From: Merdimonas faecis
Lineage (GTDB): Bacteria > Bacillota > Clostridia > Lachnospirales > Lachnospiraceae
Assembly: GCF_001754075.1 (NCBI RefSeq)
Contig: NZ_MIEH01000008.1
Location: forward strand, 1-64,000
Direction of reading: 5' to 3'
DNA length: 64,000 bases
Shown: positions 21,559-30,538 of the stretch, piece after piece
Layout: every line of letters starts with the position of its first letter
Position numbering within the stretch: position 1 is the stretch's first letter
The notes under the pieces: model-generated
What the model saw: only the letters and a program-made list of their open reading frames with translations
Database searches by the model: none
Told to the model about the DNA's origin: nothing
Position numbers and translations under genes: made by a program

Positions 21559-22473
21559 ATGGCGGTAAAGAGTAAAGGATTAGGAAGAGGATTAGATACG
21601 CTGATCCCTGAGAAGAAGAGTATAAAATCTTCACAAAAGTCAGAAACTTCAAAGTCAGCAGAAAAGCAGGAACCTCAAAATGGAGAGCTGATGATGAAGA
21701 TAAATATGGTAGAGCCTAATCGTGATCAGCCCAGAAAAAATTTTGAAGAGGATGCATTGCTTGAACTGGCAGACTCTATCAAACAAATGGGGGTTCTGCA
21801 GCCTCTTCTTGTAAGAAAGAGAAATGATTATTACGAAATCATAGCAGGGGAAAGAAGATGGAGAGCTGCAAAGATAGCAGGGCTTAAGGAAGTACCTGTA
21901 ATCATTAAGGACTATACAGAGCAGGAAATTGTTGAGATTGGATTGATAGAGAATATCCAGAGAGAAAACCTGAACCCGATCGAGGAGGCTATGGCTTACA
22001 AAAAGCTTTTGGAGGAATTTCATCTGAAACAGGATGAAGTGGCAGAAAGAGTATCAAAGAGCAGAACTGCTGTTACAAATTCCATGCGTCTTCTGAAACT
22101 GAACGAAAAGGTACAGCAGATGATCATTGATGATATGATTACCACAGGACACGCAAGAGCTCTGCTGGCGATAGATGATCAGGAGCAGCAGTATATTCTG
22201 GCAAATAAGATCTTTGATGAGAAATTGAGTGTAAGGGAAACAGAAAAGTTGATTAAGGATATCAAGAATCCCAAAAAGCCGAAGATAAAGAAGCCTGTAG
22301 AAAATGCATTTTTATATGATGATCTAGCCAATAAGATGAAAGAGGTAATGGGAACCAAGGTAAACATTTCCACAAAAGGAAATGGAAAGGGGAAAATAGA
22401 GATCGAATATTATTCAGATAAAGAATTAGAACGTATGTTCGATATGATTATGAGTTTAAGAAGGGAAGTATAA
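21559..22473 (+). CDS. parB: Chromosome partitioning protein ParB (Spo0J)
   Basis: The 304-aa protein binds the parS sites just upstream and spreads as a CTP-dependent clamp. It has the N-terminal KGLGRGLDTLIP motif, VEPNRDQPRKNF, the CTP-binding GERRWRA motif (about residue 95), ENIQRENLNPIEEA, a helix-turn-helix (QDEVAERVSKSRTAVTNSMRLLKL) and a C-terminal dimerisation region. Same operon as parA. Confidence 0.97.
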   Translation: MAVKSKGLGRGLDTLIPEKKSIKSSQKSETSKSAEKQEPQNGELMMKINMVEPNRDQPRKNFEEDALLELADSIKQMGVLQPLLVRKRNDYYEIIAGERRWRAAKIAGLKEVPVIIKDYTEQEIVEIGLIENIQRENLNPIEEAMAYKKLLEEFHLKQDEVAERVSKSRTAVTNSMRLLKLNEKVQQMIIDDMITTGHARALLAIDDQEQQYILANKIFDEKLSVRETEKLIKDIKNPKKPKIKKPVENAFLYDDLANKMKEVMGTKVNISTKGNGKGKIEIEYYSDKELERMFDMIMSLRREV

Positions 22474-22478
22474 AAAAT

Positions 22479-23000
22479 ATGGAAAGTGGAATTTTGTCGA
22501 GAATGGGGATTGATCCGGCGATCATTCTTCTATTACTGTTTTTATTGATTGTTGCACTCTTTGTATTGTACGTAAACGTGACCATGAAGTATAATAGATT
22601 AAAAAGCAGCTATAACACGTTTATGAAAGGAAAAGATGGAAAAACTCTGGAAGAGAGCTTTCGGGAACATTTTTCTGAAATAGAAGCAATCCTGAAGATC
22701 ACAAAACAGAACAGACTGGATATCCGTGAAATTAATAAACGTATGGAAGGCTACTATCAGAAGGTTGGCATTGTAAAATATGACGCTTTTAACGAGATGG
22801 GTGGAAAACTGAGTTTTGCGATTGCCATGCTGGATGGAAATAACAGCGGATGGATCCTGAATGCAATGCACAGCAGAGAAGGCTGCTATACTTATGTAAA
22901 GGAAATATTAAAGGGCGAAAGCTTTGTAGAGCTGGCCGAGGAAGAGGCAGAAGCACTTGATAAAGCAATTTATAAAGAAGCATATGATGTAAACGCATAA
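22479..23000 (+). CDS. DUF4446 family membrane protein
   Basis: A 173-aa protein with one N-terminal membrane segment (about residues 12-33) and a soluble domain with VGIVKYDAFNEMGGKLSFAIAMLD, the hallmark of DUF4446. It follows parB by 5 nt and precedes serS, a recurrent placement in Clostridia. Function unknown; co-transcription with parAB is likely from spacing. Confidence 0.85.
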   Translation: MESGILSRMGIDPAIILLLLFLLIVALFVLYVNVTMKYNRLKSSYNTFMKGKDGKTLEESFREHFSEIEAILKITKQNRLDIREINKRMEGYYQKVGIVKYDAFNEMGGKLSFAIAMLDGNNSGWILNAMHSREGCYTYVKEILKGESFVELAEEEAEALDKAIYKEAYDVNA

Positions 23001-23019
23001 AAGAGCAGGAGGAAAGAAT

Positions 23020-24312
23020 ATGTTAGACATTAAGTTTGTAAGGAATAACCCGGATGTAGTAAAGGAAAATATTAAGAAGAAATTTCAGGATGAGAAGCTG
23101 CCTCTGGTAGATGAGGTCCTTGAGCTTGATCAGAAAAACAGAGAGATTAAGCAGGAGGTAGAAGCACTCCGTGCGGATAGAAATAAAATTTCAAAAGAGA
23201 TCGGTGCATGCATGGCACAGGGAAAAAAGGAAGAGGCAGAAGAGCTGAAGAAAAAGGTTCAGGAAAATGCTGACAGAGTTGAATCTTTATCTGCAGAAGA
23301 AAAAGAAGTAGAAGCAAGAATTAAAAAGATCATGATGACGATCCCGAACATCATTGATCCGTCTGTTCCTATCGGAAAAGATGACAGCGAAAACGTAGAA
23401 ATCCAGAAATACGGAGATCCTGTGGTTCCGGAATTTGATATTCCTTATCATACAGATATCATGGAGAGCTTTAACGGCATCGATCTTGAAAGTGCCGGAA
23501 GAGTAGCCGGAAACGGATTCTATTATCTGATGGGCGATATCGCAAGGCTTCATTCTTCTATTCTTTCCTATGCCCGTGATTTTATGATCGGACGTGGGTT
23601 TACCTATTGTGTTCCGCCTTTTATGATCCGTAGCAATGTGGTAACAGGCGTTATGAGCTTTGCCGAAATGGATGCTATGATGTATAAGATCGAGGGAGAG
23701 GATCTGTACCTTATCGGTACCAGTGAACATTCTATGATCGGTAAATTTATCGATACCATGCTGACAGAGGATCAGCTTCCGCAGACGCTGACCAGCTATT
23801 CTCCGTGCTTCCGTAAGGAAAAAGGAGCGCATGGAATTGAGGAAAGAGGCGTTTACAGGATCCATCAGTTTGAGAAGCAGGAAATGATCGTTGTCTGCAA
23901 ACCGGAAGACAGTATGATGTGGTATGATAAACTGTGGCAGAATACGGTGGATCTGTTCCGCTCCATGGATATTCCTGTTCGTACTCTGGAATGCTGCTCT
24001 GCCGACCTTGCAGACCTGAAGGTTAAATCCTGTGATGTAGAGGCATGGTCTCCGAGACAGAAAAAGTACTTTGAGGTTGGAAGCTGTTCCAATCTTGGAG
24101 ACGCGCAGGCAAGACGTCTTGGCATCCGGGTTAAGGCAGAAGATGGAACAAAATATTTTGCTCATACATTAAATAATACAGCTGCTGCACCGCCGAGAAT
24201 GTTGATCGCATTCCTGGAAAATAATCTTCAGGCAGACGGAACAGTCCGGATTCCTGAGGTATTGAGGCCATATATGGGCGGTACAGAGCTGCTGATACCG
24301 AAAAACAAATAG
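23020..24312 (+). CDS. serS: Seryl-tRNA synthetase
   Basis: The 430-aa class II synthetase has an N-terminal coiled-coil arm (about residues 30-105), motif 2 (SPCFRKEKGAHGIEERGVYRIHQF region) and motif 3 (NNTAAAPPRMLIAFLEN). AGGAGG is 7 nt before the start. Several residues differ from the bacterial norm, for example motif 2 GAHGIEERG in place of GAAGRDTRG, but this variant is common in Clostridia. Confidence 0.96.
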   Translation: MLDIKFVRNNPDVVKENIKKKFQDEKLPLVDEVLELDQKNREIKQEVEALRADRNKISKEIGACMAQGKKEEAEELKKKVQENADRVESLSAEEKEVEARIKKIMMTIPNIIDPSVPIGKDDSENVEIQKYGDPVVPEFDIPYHTDIMESFNGIDLESAGRVAGNGFYYLMGDIARLHSSILSYARDFMIGRGFTYCVPPFMIRSNVVTGVMSFAEMDAMMYKIEGEDLYLIGTSEHSMIGKFIDTMLTEDQLPQTLTSYSPCFRKEKGAHGIEERGVYRIHQFEKQEMIVVCKPEDSMMWYDKLWQNTVDLFRSMDIPVRTLECCSADLADLKVKSCDVEAWSPRQKKYFEVGSCSNLGDAQARRLGIRVKAEDGTKYFAHTLNNTAAAPPRMLIAFLENNLQADGTVRIPEVLRPYMGGTELLIPKNK

Positions 24313-24330
24313 ATCAATAAGGAAAATTAT

Positions 24331-25203
24331 ATGCATCAATATCTGAAAGCGATTGGATTTGGTAGTCTTAGAGGGAGAAAAGAATTGAACGAACTCCTTG
24401 ATAAGACGAGAATAGATTTTTCTCATCATGAACTGGTAGGCCAGGAGGATGAGATGGATTTTTGCGAGTATCAGAAGGAATACGGAGCAGGGATTGGAAT
24501 CGCGGTTTATGGAGACATGGATATCCATGAGCAGTTTCATATGCAGTATTATTATCCGTATTTCATTGGGACAGGGATTACATCCTATGCGGATGTTTAT
24601 ATTGAAAAGCGGATGGATCGGGAGTCTTATGTAGGAATCTGCGAAGATATGAAAATAGGCATCAGTCTGATCTTTTATATGCAGAATGTTGTTGAATATC
24701 TGAAAGAACGAAAAAGAACAGAATCGATCAAGTACAAATCCGTCACCCTGTCCGGACTTTGCGACGGGGGGACGGTGCTGCTTCCGGTCAGGAAAGATAA
24801 AAGGCAGGAAAAGCAGCAGAAGGAAGAGGTACATAACCGGATGATGCTGATGAGCGCGGCCAGGACAGGAGATCCCGCAGCGATCGAAAGCCTGACGCTG
24901 GATGATATTGATACTTATTCGAAAGTATCAAGACGGCTGATCAGCGAGGATGTGTTTACGATTGTCGACACTTATATCATGCCATATGGGATTGAATGTG
25001 ACAGATATTCAATTCTTGGTGAGATCCTTAACATTCACCGGATTGAAAACGAGATGACACGGGAAGAATTGTATATCATGAGCCTGGAGGTTAACGGCCT
25101 GACCTTTGATGTGTGCGTCCCCGCCCGGGAAGTGGTGGGGGAGCCTGCTGTGGGAAGAAGGTTTAAGGGAAATATCTGGATGCAGGGAATCATCAATTTT
25201 TAG
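24331..25203 (+). CDS. DUF3881 family protein
   Basis: A 290-aa protein beginning MHQYLKAIGFGSLR, matching the DUF3881 family that I know mainly from Lachnospiraceae. No catalytic motif or membrane segment is apparent. It contains a central charged stretch (about residues 150-170) and a C-terminal small beta-rich region. Located 18 nt after serS and before tRNA-Arg. Function unknown. Confidence 0.75.
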   Translation: MHQYLKAIGFGSLRGRKELNELLDKTRIDFSHHELVGQEDEMDFCEYQKEYGAGIGIAVYGDMDIHEQFHMQYYYPYFIGTGITSYADVYIEKRMDRESYVGICEDMKIGISLIFYMQNVVEYLKERKRTESIKYKSVTLSGLCDGGTVLLPVRKDKRQEKQQKEEVHNRMMLMSAARTGDPAAIESLTLDDIDTYSKVSRRLISEDVFTIVDTYIMPYGIECDRYSILGEILNIHRIENEMTREELYIMSLEVNGLTFDVCVPAREVVGEPAVGRRFKGNIWMQGIINF

Positions 25204-25221
25204 AATCCCAGCGATTACCCT

Positions 25222-25250
25222 TTGACACTTGGGGAATATTGAAGTATAAT
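25222..25250 (+). promoter_or_regulatory. tRNA-Arg promoter
   Basis: Perfect TTGACA (25222-25227), 17-nt spacer, perfect TATAAT (25245-25250), 15 nt before the tRNA. Confidence 0.9.
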
Positions 25251-25265
25251 GGTTAAGATTGATAT

Positions 25266-25337
25266 GTTCCCTTAGTTAAATGGATATAACAAGTGCCTCC
25301 TAAGCACTAGTTGTGAGTTCGATTCTCGCAGGGAACG
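25266..25337 (+). tRNA. tRNA-Arg(CCT)
   Basis: A 72-nt cloverleaf: acceptor GTTCCCT/AGGGAAC, anticodon stem AGTGC/GCACT with loop CTCCTAA (anticodon CCT, 25299-25301), T loop GTTCGATTC. No encoded CCA. It reads AGG codons. An accessory AT-rich stretch begins just downstream. Confidence 0.95.
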
Positions 25338-25348
25338 TGTAAGTGGGA

Positions 25349-25389
25349 CGCTGAAAATCTTTTATTTAAGATTTTCAGCGTTTTTTTTA
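25349..25389 (+). terminator. Terminator of tRNA-Arg
   Basis: CGCTGAAAATCTT pairs with AAGATTTTCAGCG, followed by eight T. Confidence 0.92.
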
Positions 25390-25419
25390 TTAAACGGGGG
25401 AATTTAATAGAAGATCAAT

Positions 25420-25442
25420 CTACAAAGTGCACTTCTTTGTAG
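25420..25442. promoter_or_regulatory. Inverted repeat upstream of the AlbA_2 gene
   Basis: CTACAAAG and CTTTGTAG separated by 7 nt, followed by an extended -10 (TGGTATAAT near 25471). It could be an operator for the regulator gene at 25539. Inference from position only. Confidence 0.4.
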
Positions 25443-25538
25443 TTTATGTGGGTAAAAAGATTGCTTCATGGTATAATATTTTTATTAAGAAGATTCAGGG
25501 GTTTGTTTACTGAAAATAAATTGTGAAAGAAGATGTTT

Positions 25539-26933
25539 ATGGATATAACAAGATTAATAGGTGAAACAACAGAATATGATAAGAAGGCCGCACTTGAGAC
25601 AAAAAGGCCGAAAAGCTGGTGCAAAAGTGTCAGCGCATTTGCCAATACATCCGGTGGAGTATTAATTTTTGGTGTTTCTGATGACGGGAAGATTATTGGC
25701 CTTGCTGATCCGGTGGGAGATGCGGAAAAAATCAGTGAAATCATAAAAGGCAGACTGGATCCTATACCGGAATTCAATCTCAGTTTTTGTGAAGAAGAAG
25801 GGAAAAAATTGATCATCCTGAATATTTATAAAGGAGAGGAGACACCATATTATTATTCAGGAGATGGTGTGATGGAAGCATATATCCGTGTTGGAAATGA
25901 AAGTGTGAAAACAAATTCTACCGAGTTAAAAAGGCTCGTCCTCCGGGGAAAGAATACATCCTATGATTCACAGCTTTCTTCTTATAAAGCAGAGGACTAT
26001 GCTTTTTCAAAATTGAAAGAGAGGTATAAAAAGTGGACAGGAAGCAGCTTTGACGACAAAGATCTGATTTCTTTTGGGCTGGCAGATGAACAGGGATATC
26101 TGACCAATGCAGGGGCGCTCCTTGCCGATGAAAGCCCGGTCAGATGGTCAAGAGTATTCTGCACAAGGTGGAATGGTTTAAATAAGAGCGGCGGCATGAT
26201 AGATGCTTTGGATGATGCTGAATATTCCGGCAGCATTATTTCTCTGATTGAAAACGGAGAAGCCTTTATCAAACGAAATAGCCGGATGATGTGGCGTAAA
26301 ACGGATAATTCCAGGGAAGAGATGCCGGAATACGTAGAACGAAGTTACCACGAAGCACTCATAAACGGGCTTGCCCATCGTGACTATCTGATCAATGGAA
26401 GTGAGGTTCACATTGATATTTATGATGACCGGATGGAGATTTATTCACCGGGTGGAATGCCGGATGGGTCTCTGATCCAGGAACGGGATCCGCTCACAGT
26501 ACCATCGACCAGAAGAAATCCGGTTCTTGCAGATGTGCTGAATCGTTTGGGATATATGGAACGGAAAGGCAGCGGATTTGAAAAAATCATCAGCGGATAT
26601 GAGTTTCAGATAAATTATGATGAAAGTAAAAAGCCTAAGTTCCGCTCTGACAGATACCAGTTTACAGTGGTGATGCTCAATCTGAATTATGATGTCCCCC
26701 GGAATGGCACTCAAGATGACACTCAAGATGGCACTCAAGATGACACTCAAAAAGATATAAAACACCAGATTACGGATTTAATCCGAAAGAATAATAAGAT
26801 AAGCACAGAAAAGATAGCGATAGCGTTAGGTGTGAGTGTAAGCACAATAAAACGCCGGATAAAGGAGATGGAAAATGTACACTACGTAGGAAGTGGATTT
26901 AGTGGCCACTGGGAAATATCAGGGGATGAGTAA
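25539..26933 (+). CDS. AlbA_2/Schlafen-type ATP-binding transcriptional regulator
   Basis: The 464-aa protein has an N-terminal AlbA_2 domain (about residues 5-125; CKSVSAFANTSGGVLIFGVSDDG), a GHKL-like ATPase module (HEALINGLAHRDYL...GGMP), the conserved REGRNPVLAD-like segment TRRNPVLADVLNRLGYMERKGSG, and a C-terminal winged helix (IAIALGVSVSTIKRRI). These proteins are usually called putative ATP-dependent regulators; targets are unknown. The ATG at 25539 has the better spacing from GAAAGAAG than one at 25533. A Gly/Asp-Thr-Gln-Asp repeat links the last two domains. The gene is AT-richer than the core genes and sits beside tRNA-Arg. Confidence 0.8.
   Translation: MDITRLIGETTEYDKKAALETKRPKSWCKSVSAFANTSGGVLIFGVSDDGKIIGLADPVGDAEKISEIIKGRLDPIPEFNLSFCEEEGKKLIILNIYKGEETPYYYSGDGVMEAYIRVGNESVKTNSTELKRLVLRGKNTSYDSQLSSYKAEDYAFSKLKERYKKWTGSSFDDKDLISFGLADEQGYLTNAGALLADESPVRWSRVFCTRWNGLNKSGGMIDALDDAEYSGSIISLIENGEAFIKRNSRMMWRKTDNSREEMPEYVERSYHEALINGLAHRDYLINGSEVHIDIYDDRMEIYSPGGMPDGSLIQERDPLTVPSTRRNPVLADVLNRLGYMERKGSGFEKIISGYEFQINYDESKKPKFRSDRYQFTVVMLNLNYDVPRNGTQDDTQDGTQDDTQKDIKHQITDLIRKNNKISTEKIAIALGVSVSTIKRRIKEMENVHYVGSGFSGHWEISGDE
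26706..26753 (+). repeat. 12-bp tandem repeat in coding sequence, four units
   Basis: Four in-frame units of GGCACTCAAGAT or GACACTCAAGAT (the last degenerate) encode GTQD-DTQD-GTQD-DTQK. Changes in copy number would alter linker length without a frameshift. Confidence 0.9.
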
Positions 26934-26960
26934 AGATTATGTAGTCGAAGAGCTGTAGAC

Positions 26961-27004
26961 AAACCGGCCATTCTACCCAAGCAGGGATGATGGTCGGTTT
27001 TATT
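26961..27004 (+). terminator. Terminator of the AlbA_2 gene
   Basis: AAACCGGCCA and TGGTCGGTTT pair (one G-U) around a 20-nt loop, followed by a short T-containing stretch. Weak but well placed. Confidence 0.55.
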
Positions 27005-27125
27005 AATGGGAAAATAGTGAAAAAATAGTGTAATTTTAATGGAAAAACTATTTGTTAAACAATATAATAATTAGTAATAAAGATGAAATAATAGTGGCAA
27101 AATAGAGGCGGTAAATTGACTCATA

Positions 27126-28036
27126 AATGAAATTTTGAAAAGGATTTCAGAGATTGATGAAAATAGATTTTCTCTTAGCACGATAGAGCTTCCATCTGTT
27201 ACGAAGAACAGACTCAGAAAAACTCCAAGAAAAAAAGTTCATATGCTTCTAATAAGATAGAGGGGAATCCACTGACTGAAGAACAGGCGAATGAAGCGAT
27301 TGATGGAGATCCTCATAAACATTTTTTAAGACCAGAGCAAGAAGTGCGGAATTACTTTCAGGCTTTAAATTTATTGGAAGAAAAGTTAAAAAAGAAAGAA
27401 CGCTTTTCAAAAGAGATGATCTTGAAGTTCAGGCGATTATAGAAAAAGGTGCATCGAAAGAAAAAATGGGGCTAAGGGGTCCGATGCCGCCGGGCGTACT
27501 ATTTGCAGTATATGATTCTGAAACCGGTGCACCAGAATATATAGATATTCCGGAGCTGCTGGATGAACTTGTTGAATATGTAAACACTACAGATGATCAT
27601 CCATTAATCATTGCTGCTGTAGTCCATTACCAATTGGTTACGATTCATCCCTTTGAGGACGGAAATGGAAGAACTGCCAGGATAATGTCAGGGTATATCC
27701 TTGATTATTATGGGTATGGTTTTAATGGAATTGGTTCTCTGGAAGAATATTTCGCATATGATCCGGATGAATATTATGCTTCTCTGCAAATGGGATTACC
27801 TGCATTATACTATTCAGGAAGGGAAAATCCTCCACATCCGGAAATCTGGATCAACTATTTTTTAAAAATGATGGGATTGTATTCTAGGCAAGATGATTGG
27901 TGTGACAAATAAAACAGTGATTAACAGATGTGCAAAACTAGTGAATAATGGATTTTTGATTCCTGCTATTGTCAAAACTAGGATTCGATCTTATAAACTA
28001 AGTGATTTTCAAGAAAAAATGAAAAAAAGATTTTGA
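27126..28036 (+). pseudogene. Fic family protein, frameshifted remnant
   Basis: Pieces of one Fic/DOC protein occur in different frames. N-terminal residues are at 27126-27235. YASNKIEGNPLTEEQ...KKKERFSKEM (about 27240-27420) follows in another frame, after a break at a run of seven A. The catalytic domain with HPFEDGNGRTAR (27466-27912) is in a third stretch, and a C-terminal winged-helix part (VTNKTVINRCAKLVNNGFLIP, to 28036) is shifted again. Intact Fic proteins transfer AMP to target hydroxyls. The catalytic piece could still be expressed alone (148 aa from an internal ATG). No start codon or ribosome site is visible at the 5' end. The 27005-27125 stretch holds nothing recognisable. Confidence 0.8.
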
Positions 28037-28120
28037 AAAGGCTGCCATAGTCTGTCTGAGAAACTTCAGAGATTAGAGATTGATATGTAATGATTAATTG
28101 AAATGATAAGGAGAAATGGC

Positions 28121-28609
28121 ATGGAAAATGTGGTAAGTAAATTCCCGGAAGATAAAAGGGAACTCTACAAATTTTTGAGGATCCGGCTGAGCGGACAGAT
28201 CGAAAGCTGTCCTCATATGACTGCAAATCTGGCCAATGCATCGGCTCTTTTGAATCAGGGGCTTAAGGAGATCAACTGGGTAGGGTTTTATCTTATGGAG
28301 GGGGAAACGCTGATACTGGGGCCGTTCCAGGGGAAACCTGCCTGTACGGAGATCCAGGTGGGAAAAGGTGTGTGCGGGACTGCAGTGGAGCGGGACGCGG
28401 TAGTGCGGGTAGAGGATGTGCATCAGTTTCCTGGACATATTGCCTGCGATAGTGCTTCACGCTCGGAGATTGTCCTGCCGCTGCATGATCAGTCGGGAAG
28501 GATACGGGCGGTACTGGATATAGACAGTCCGGTGACATGCCGGTTTACAGAAGAGGATCAGAAAGGTTTGGAAAGCCTGGTTCCGGAACTTGAGAAGATC
28601 TTTTATTAA
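28121..28609 (+). CDS. msrC: Free methionine-(R)-sulfoxide reductase, GAF domain
   Basis: The 162-aa single GAF-domain protein should reduce free Met-R-sulfoxide, an oxidative-damage repair step. The three family cysteines are present at residues 75, 85 and 109 (GKPACTEIQVGKGVCGTAV and HIACDSASRSEIVLP), spaced +10 and +24 as in fRMsr. AAGGAG lies 7 nt before the ATG at 28121; an upstream in-frame ATG at 28103 overlaps the ribosome site and is rejected. Confidence 0.92.
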   Translation: MENVVSKFPEDKRELYKFLRIRLSGQIESCPHMTANLANASALLNQGLKEINWVGFYLMEGETLILGPFQGKPACTEIQVGKGVCGTAVERDAVVRVEDVHQFPGHIACDSASRSEIVLPLHDQSGRIRAVLDIDSPVTCRFTEEDQKGLESLVPELEKIFY

Positions 28610-28663
28610 AAAACCTAAACGAAGTATGATTGAATATTGAATGATGCAGAGGTGGAATTATAT

Positions 28664-29491
28664 ATGAGTGAAATCCAGAGTGTATTTTATCCTCAGAGCG
28701 AAATCCATACAACTTTAATTCCGGTTACAACAGGATGTCCGTATAATCGATGTGCCTTTTGTTCTATGTATAAAGCGGATACTTACAGTGAAGTTTCGTT
28801 GAGAGAGATCGAGCATGAGCTGATGAACGGAGAAGGATATACTGAGCGGGTGTTTCTGACGGGGGCAGATCCGCTTTCGGTGGGATTTGAAAAGATTTTC
28901 AAGATCCTTAATCTTGTAAGAAAATATTTTCCGTATTGTGGATGCGTAGCGGCATATGCATCTGTCCGCAGTCTGCAAAGATACAGTGTTTACGAATTAA
29001 AACAGCTTCATGAGGCAGGGCTTAGGCTGCTTTATGTCGGCTTTGAGACAGGCAGTGATGAGACGTTGAAGTTGATGAAAAAGGGACATACAGCTGCGGT
29101 AGCGGCCAGGCAGGGACAGAAACTAAATGAAGCAAGGCTTCCGTTTTATGCGATCGTGATGTATGGAATTGCAGGAGAAGGAAAAGGGAAAGAAAATGCC
29201 AGACTTACCGCAGAACTTCTGAACCAGTTTGTGCCTGCAAAGATTATCACGATGAATCTGACGGTATTTGCATTGACAGAATTGGCAGAAATGGTCAAAG
29301 AGAGAAGATTTACAGAAGCAGCGACGCAAGAGAAACTTCAGGAGTTAAAAACGCTGATTACAGAACTACATATGGAGAAAGCTGTGGAGATTGACACGAC
29401 ACATATAACGAACTTAATTAAAATGACAGGCAGGCTTCCGGAAGATGTAGAAAAATTGCTGGATAAAATAGATGCGCGGCTTTCAGGATAG
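28664..29491 (+). CDS. Radical SAM protein
   Basis: The 275-aa protein carries the 4Fe-4S motif CPYNRCAFC (CX3CX2C) near residue 27 and the downstream GAD-P and GFETGSDETLKLMKKGH segments of Elp3/B12-independent radical SAM proteins. There is no B12 or SPASM domain. Its substrate is unknown; similar small proteins are annotated only as radical SAM. AGAGGTGG lies 8 nt before the ATG at 28664; an ATG at 28637 lacks a site. Confidence 0.82.
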   Translation: MSEIQSVFYPQSEIHTTLIPVTTGCPYNRCAFCSMYKADTYSEVSLREIEHELMNGEGYTERVFLTGADPLSVGFEKIFKILNLVRKYFPYCGCVAAYASVRSLQRYSVYELKQLHEAGLRLLYVGFETGSDETLKLMKKGHTAAVAARQGQKLNEARLPFYAIVMYGIAGEGKGKENARLTAELLNQFVPAKIITMNLTVFALTELAEMVKERRFTEAATQEKLQELKTLITELHMEKAVEIDTTHITNLIKMTGRLPEDVEKLLDKIDARLSG

Positions 29492-29548
29492 CATAAAGAT
29501 ATCAAACTAAGAAACCGGGAAAGAGGTGCCTCCTTCCCGGTGCTATTT

Positions 29549-30292
29549 TTACGTCCGCATTGCTCCATCTACAGAGAGGATTTCTCCTGTTACATAGCTT
29601 GCCATATCGCTTGCCAGGAAAAGGAAGGCATTGGCAATGTCTTCCGGTTCCCCGACTCTTCTCATCGGGATGGCATTGATCAGAGGCTCGATCATTTCTT
29701 TTGGAAGAGCCGCTACCATGTCGGTTTTTGTAATGCCGGGAGCGACTGCGTTGACCCGGATATTGCTGGGACCGAGTTCCCTGGCAAGAGACCAGGTCAT
29801 TCCGTTAACGGCGGATTTGCTTACCGGGTAAGCCACGCCTGAAGGCTGTCCGCATATGCTGACCATAGAGCTGGTATTGAGGATGCAGCCGCCGCCCTGC
29901 TCTTTCATGATCTTTACGGTCGGCATGATACAGTTCATAGCTGCTCCAACATTCAATTTCATAATCTTTTCAAAATGATCAGAGGTGTAATCCGTGATGG
30001 GTTTGCTGTCCGACATTCCTGCATTATTGATCAGAATGTCAATTTTGCCATAGGTTTCTTTGATCTTACCAATTTCCTCTGCCACGGCATCTGCATTTCC
30101 AAGATCCGGCCATGCACCGGATACAGGCCAGTCAGGATTTTCTTCCTTCAATGAGGTTAATGCTTTATCTACTGTTTCCTGACGGGATCCAAATAGTACA
30201 ACAGTTGCTCCGTTTTCAAGAAATTTTTTAACGGTTGCATATCCGATTCCCCGGGTTCCTCCGGTAATTACTGCTACTTTTCCTTTTAGCAT
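29549..30292 (-). CDS. Short-chain dehydrogenase/reductase, BaiA/FabG-like
   Basis: The 247-aa SDR has the NAD(P)-binding TGGTRGIG (residues 10-17), NNAG, the catalytic Ser (NTSSMVS) and YPVSK (YxxxK), and ends MASYVTGEILSVDGAMRT. Several stretches (ITGGTRGIG, PEDIANAFLFLASDMAS, SVDGA-R) resemble bile-acid 3alpha-hydroxysteroid dehydrogenase BaiA as I remember it, but FabG-type acyl reductases share most of them. No other bai gene is adjacent. AAGGAGG sits 7 nt before the ATG at 30292. Confidence 0.8.
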   Translation of the reverse strand: MLKGKVAVITGGTRGIGYATVKKFLENGATVVLFGSRQETVDKALTSLKEENPDWPVSGAWPDLGNADAVAEEIGKIKETYGKIDILINNAGMSDSKPITDYTSDHFEKIMKLNVGAAMNCIMPTVKIMKEQGGGCILNTSSMVSICGQPSGVAYPVSKSAVNGMTWSLARELGPSNIRVNAVAPGITKTDMVAALPKEMIEPLINAIPMRRVGEPEDIANAFLFLASDMASYVTGEILSVDGAMRT

Positions 30293-30342
30293 AGATTTTC
30301 CTCCTTTAATATTAGTGAACATCAAAATTATCAGTTAAATAA

Positions 30343-30371
30343 ATTATATATTTTATATTGTGAGAATACAA
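30343..30371 (-). promoter_or_regulatory. Promoter of the SDR gene
   Basis: Minus-strand TTGTAT (30366-30371), 17 nt, TATAAT (30343-30348), about 50 nt before the SDR start. The rest of the 246-bp gap to the divergent MATE gene shows no other clear site. Confidence 0.6.
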
Positions 30372-30538
30372 CAAAGACAGAAGAAGTTCTGTGACAATAT
30401 CACGGAAAATAAAGTGGAGAAAGAAACTACACCGGAAGGATTGACTTCCGCCGGAGATAGGAGCAGAATATAGGAAGAGCGAGGGGCGCCATTTTCTGAC
30501 AGGGTATGTCAAATAGTACTATTTTGGGGGAATCTAGC

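Noticed and set aside
25266-28036. Prophage or integrative element at tRNA-Arg
   Set aside because: No integrase, no phage genes, and no repeat of the tRNA 3' end found downstream.
29549-30292. Bile acid 7-dehydroxylation (bai) locus
   Set aside because: Only a single SDR and a distant OYE-type gene; none of the other bai genes is present.
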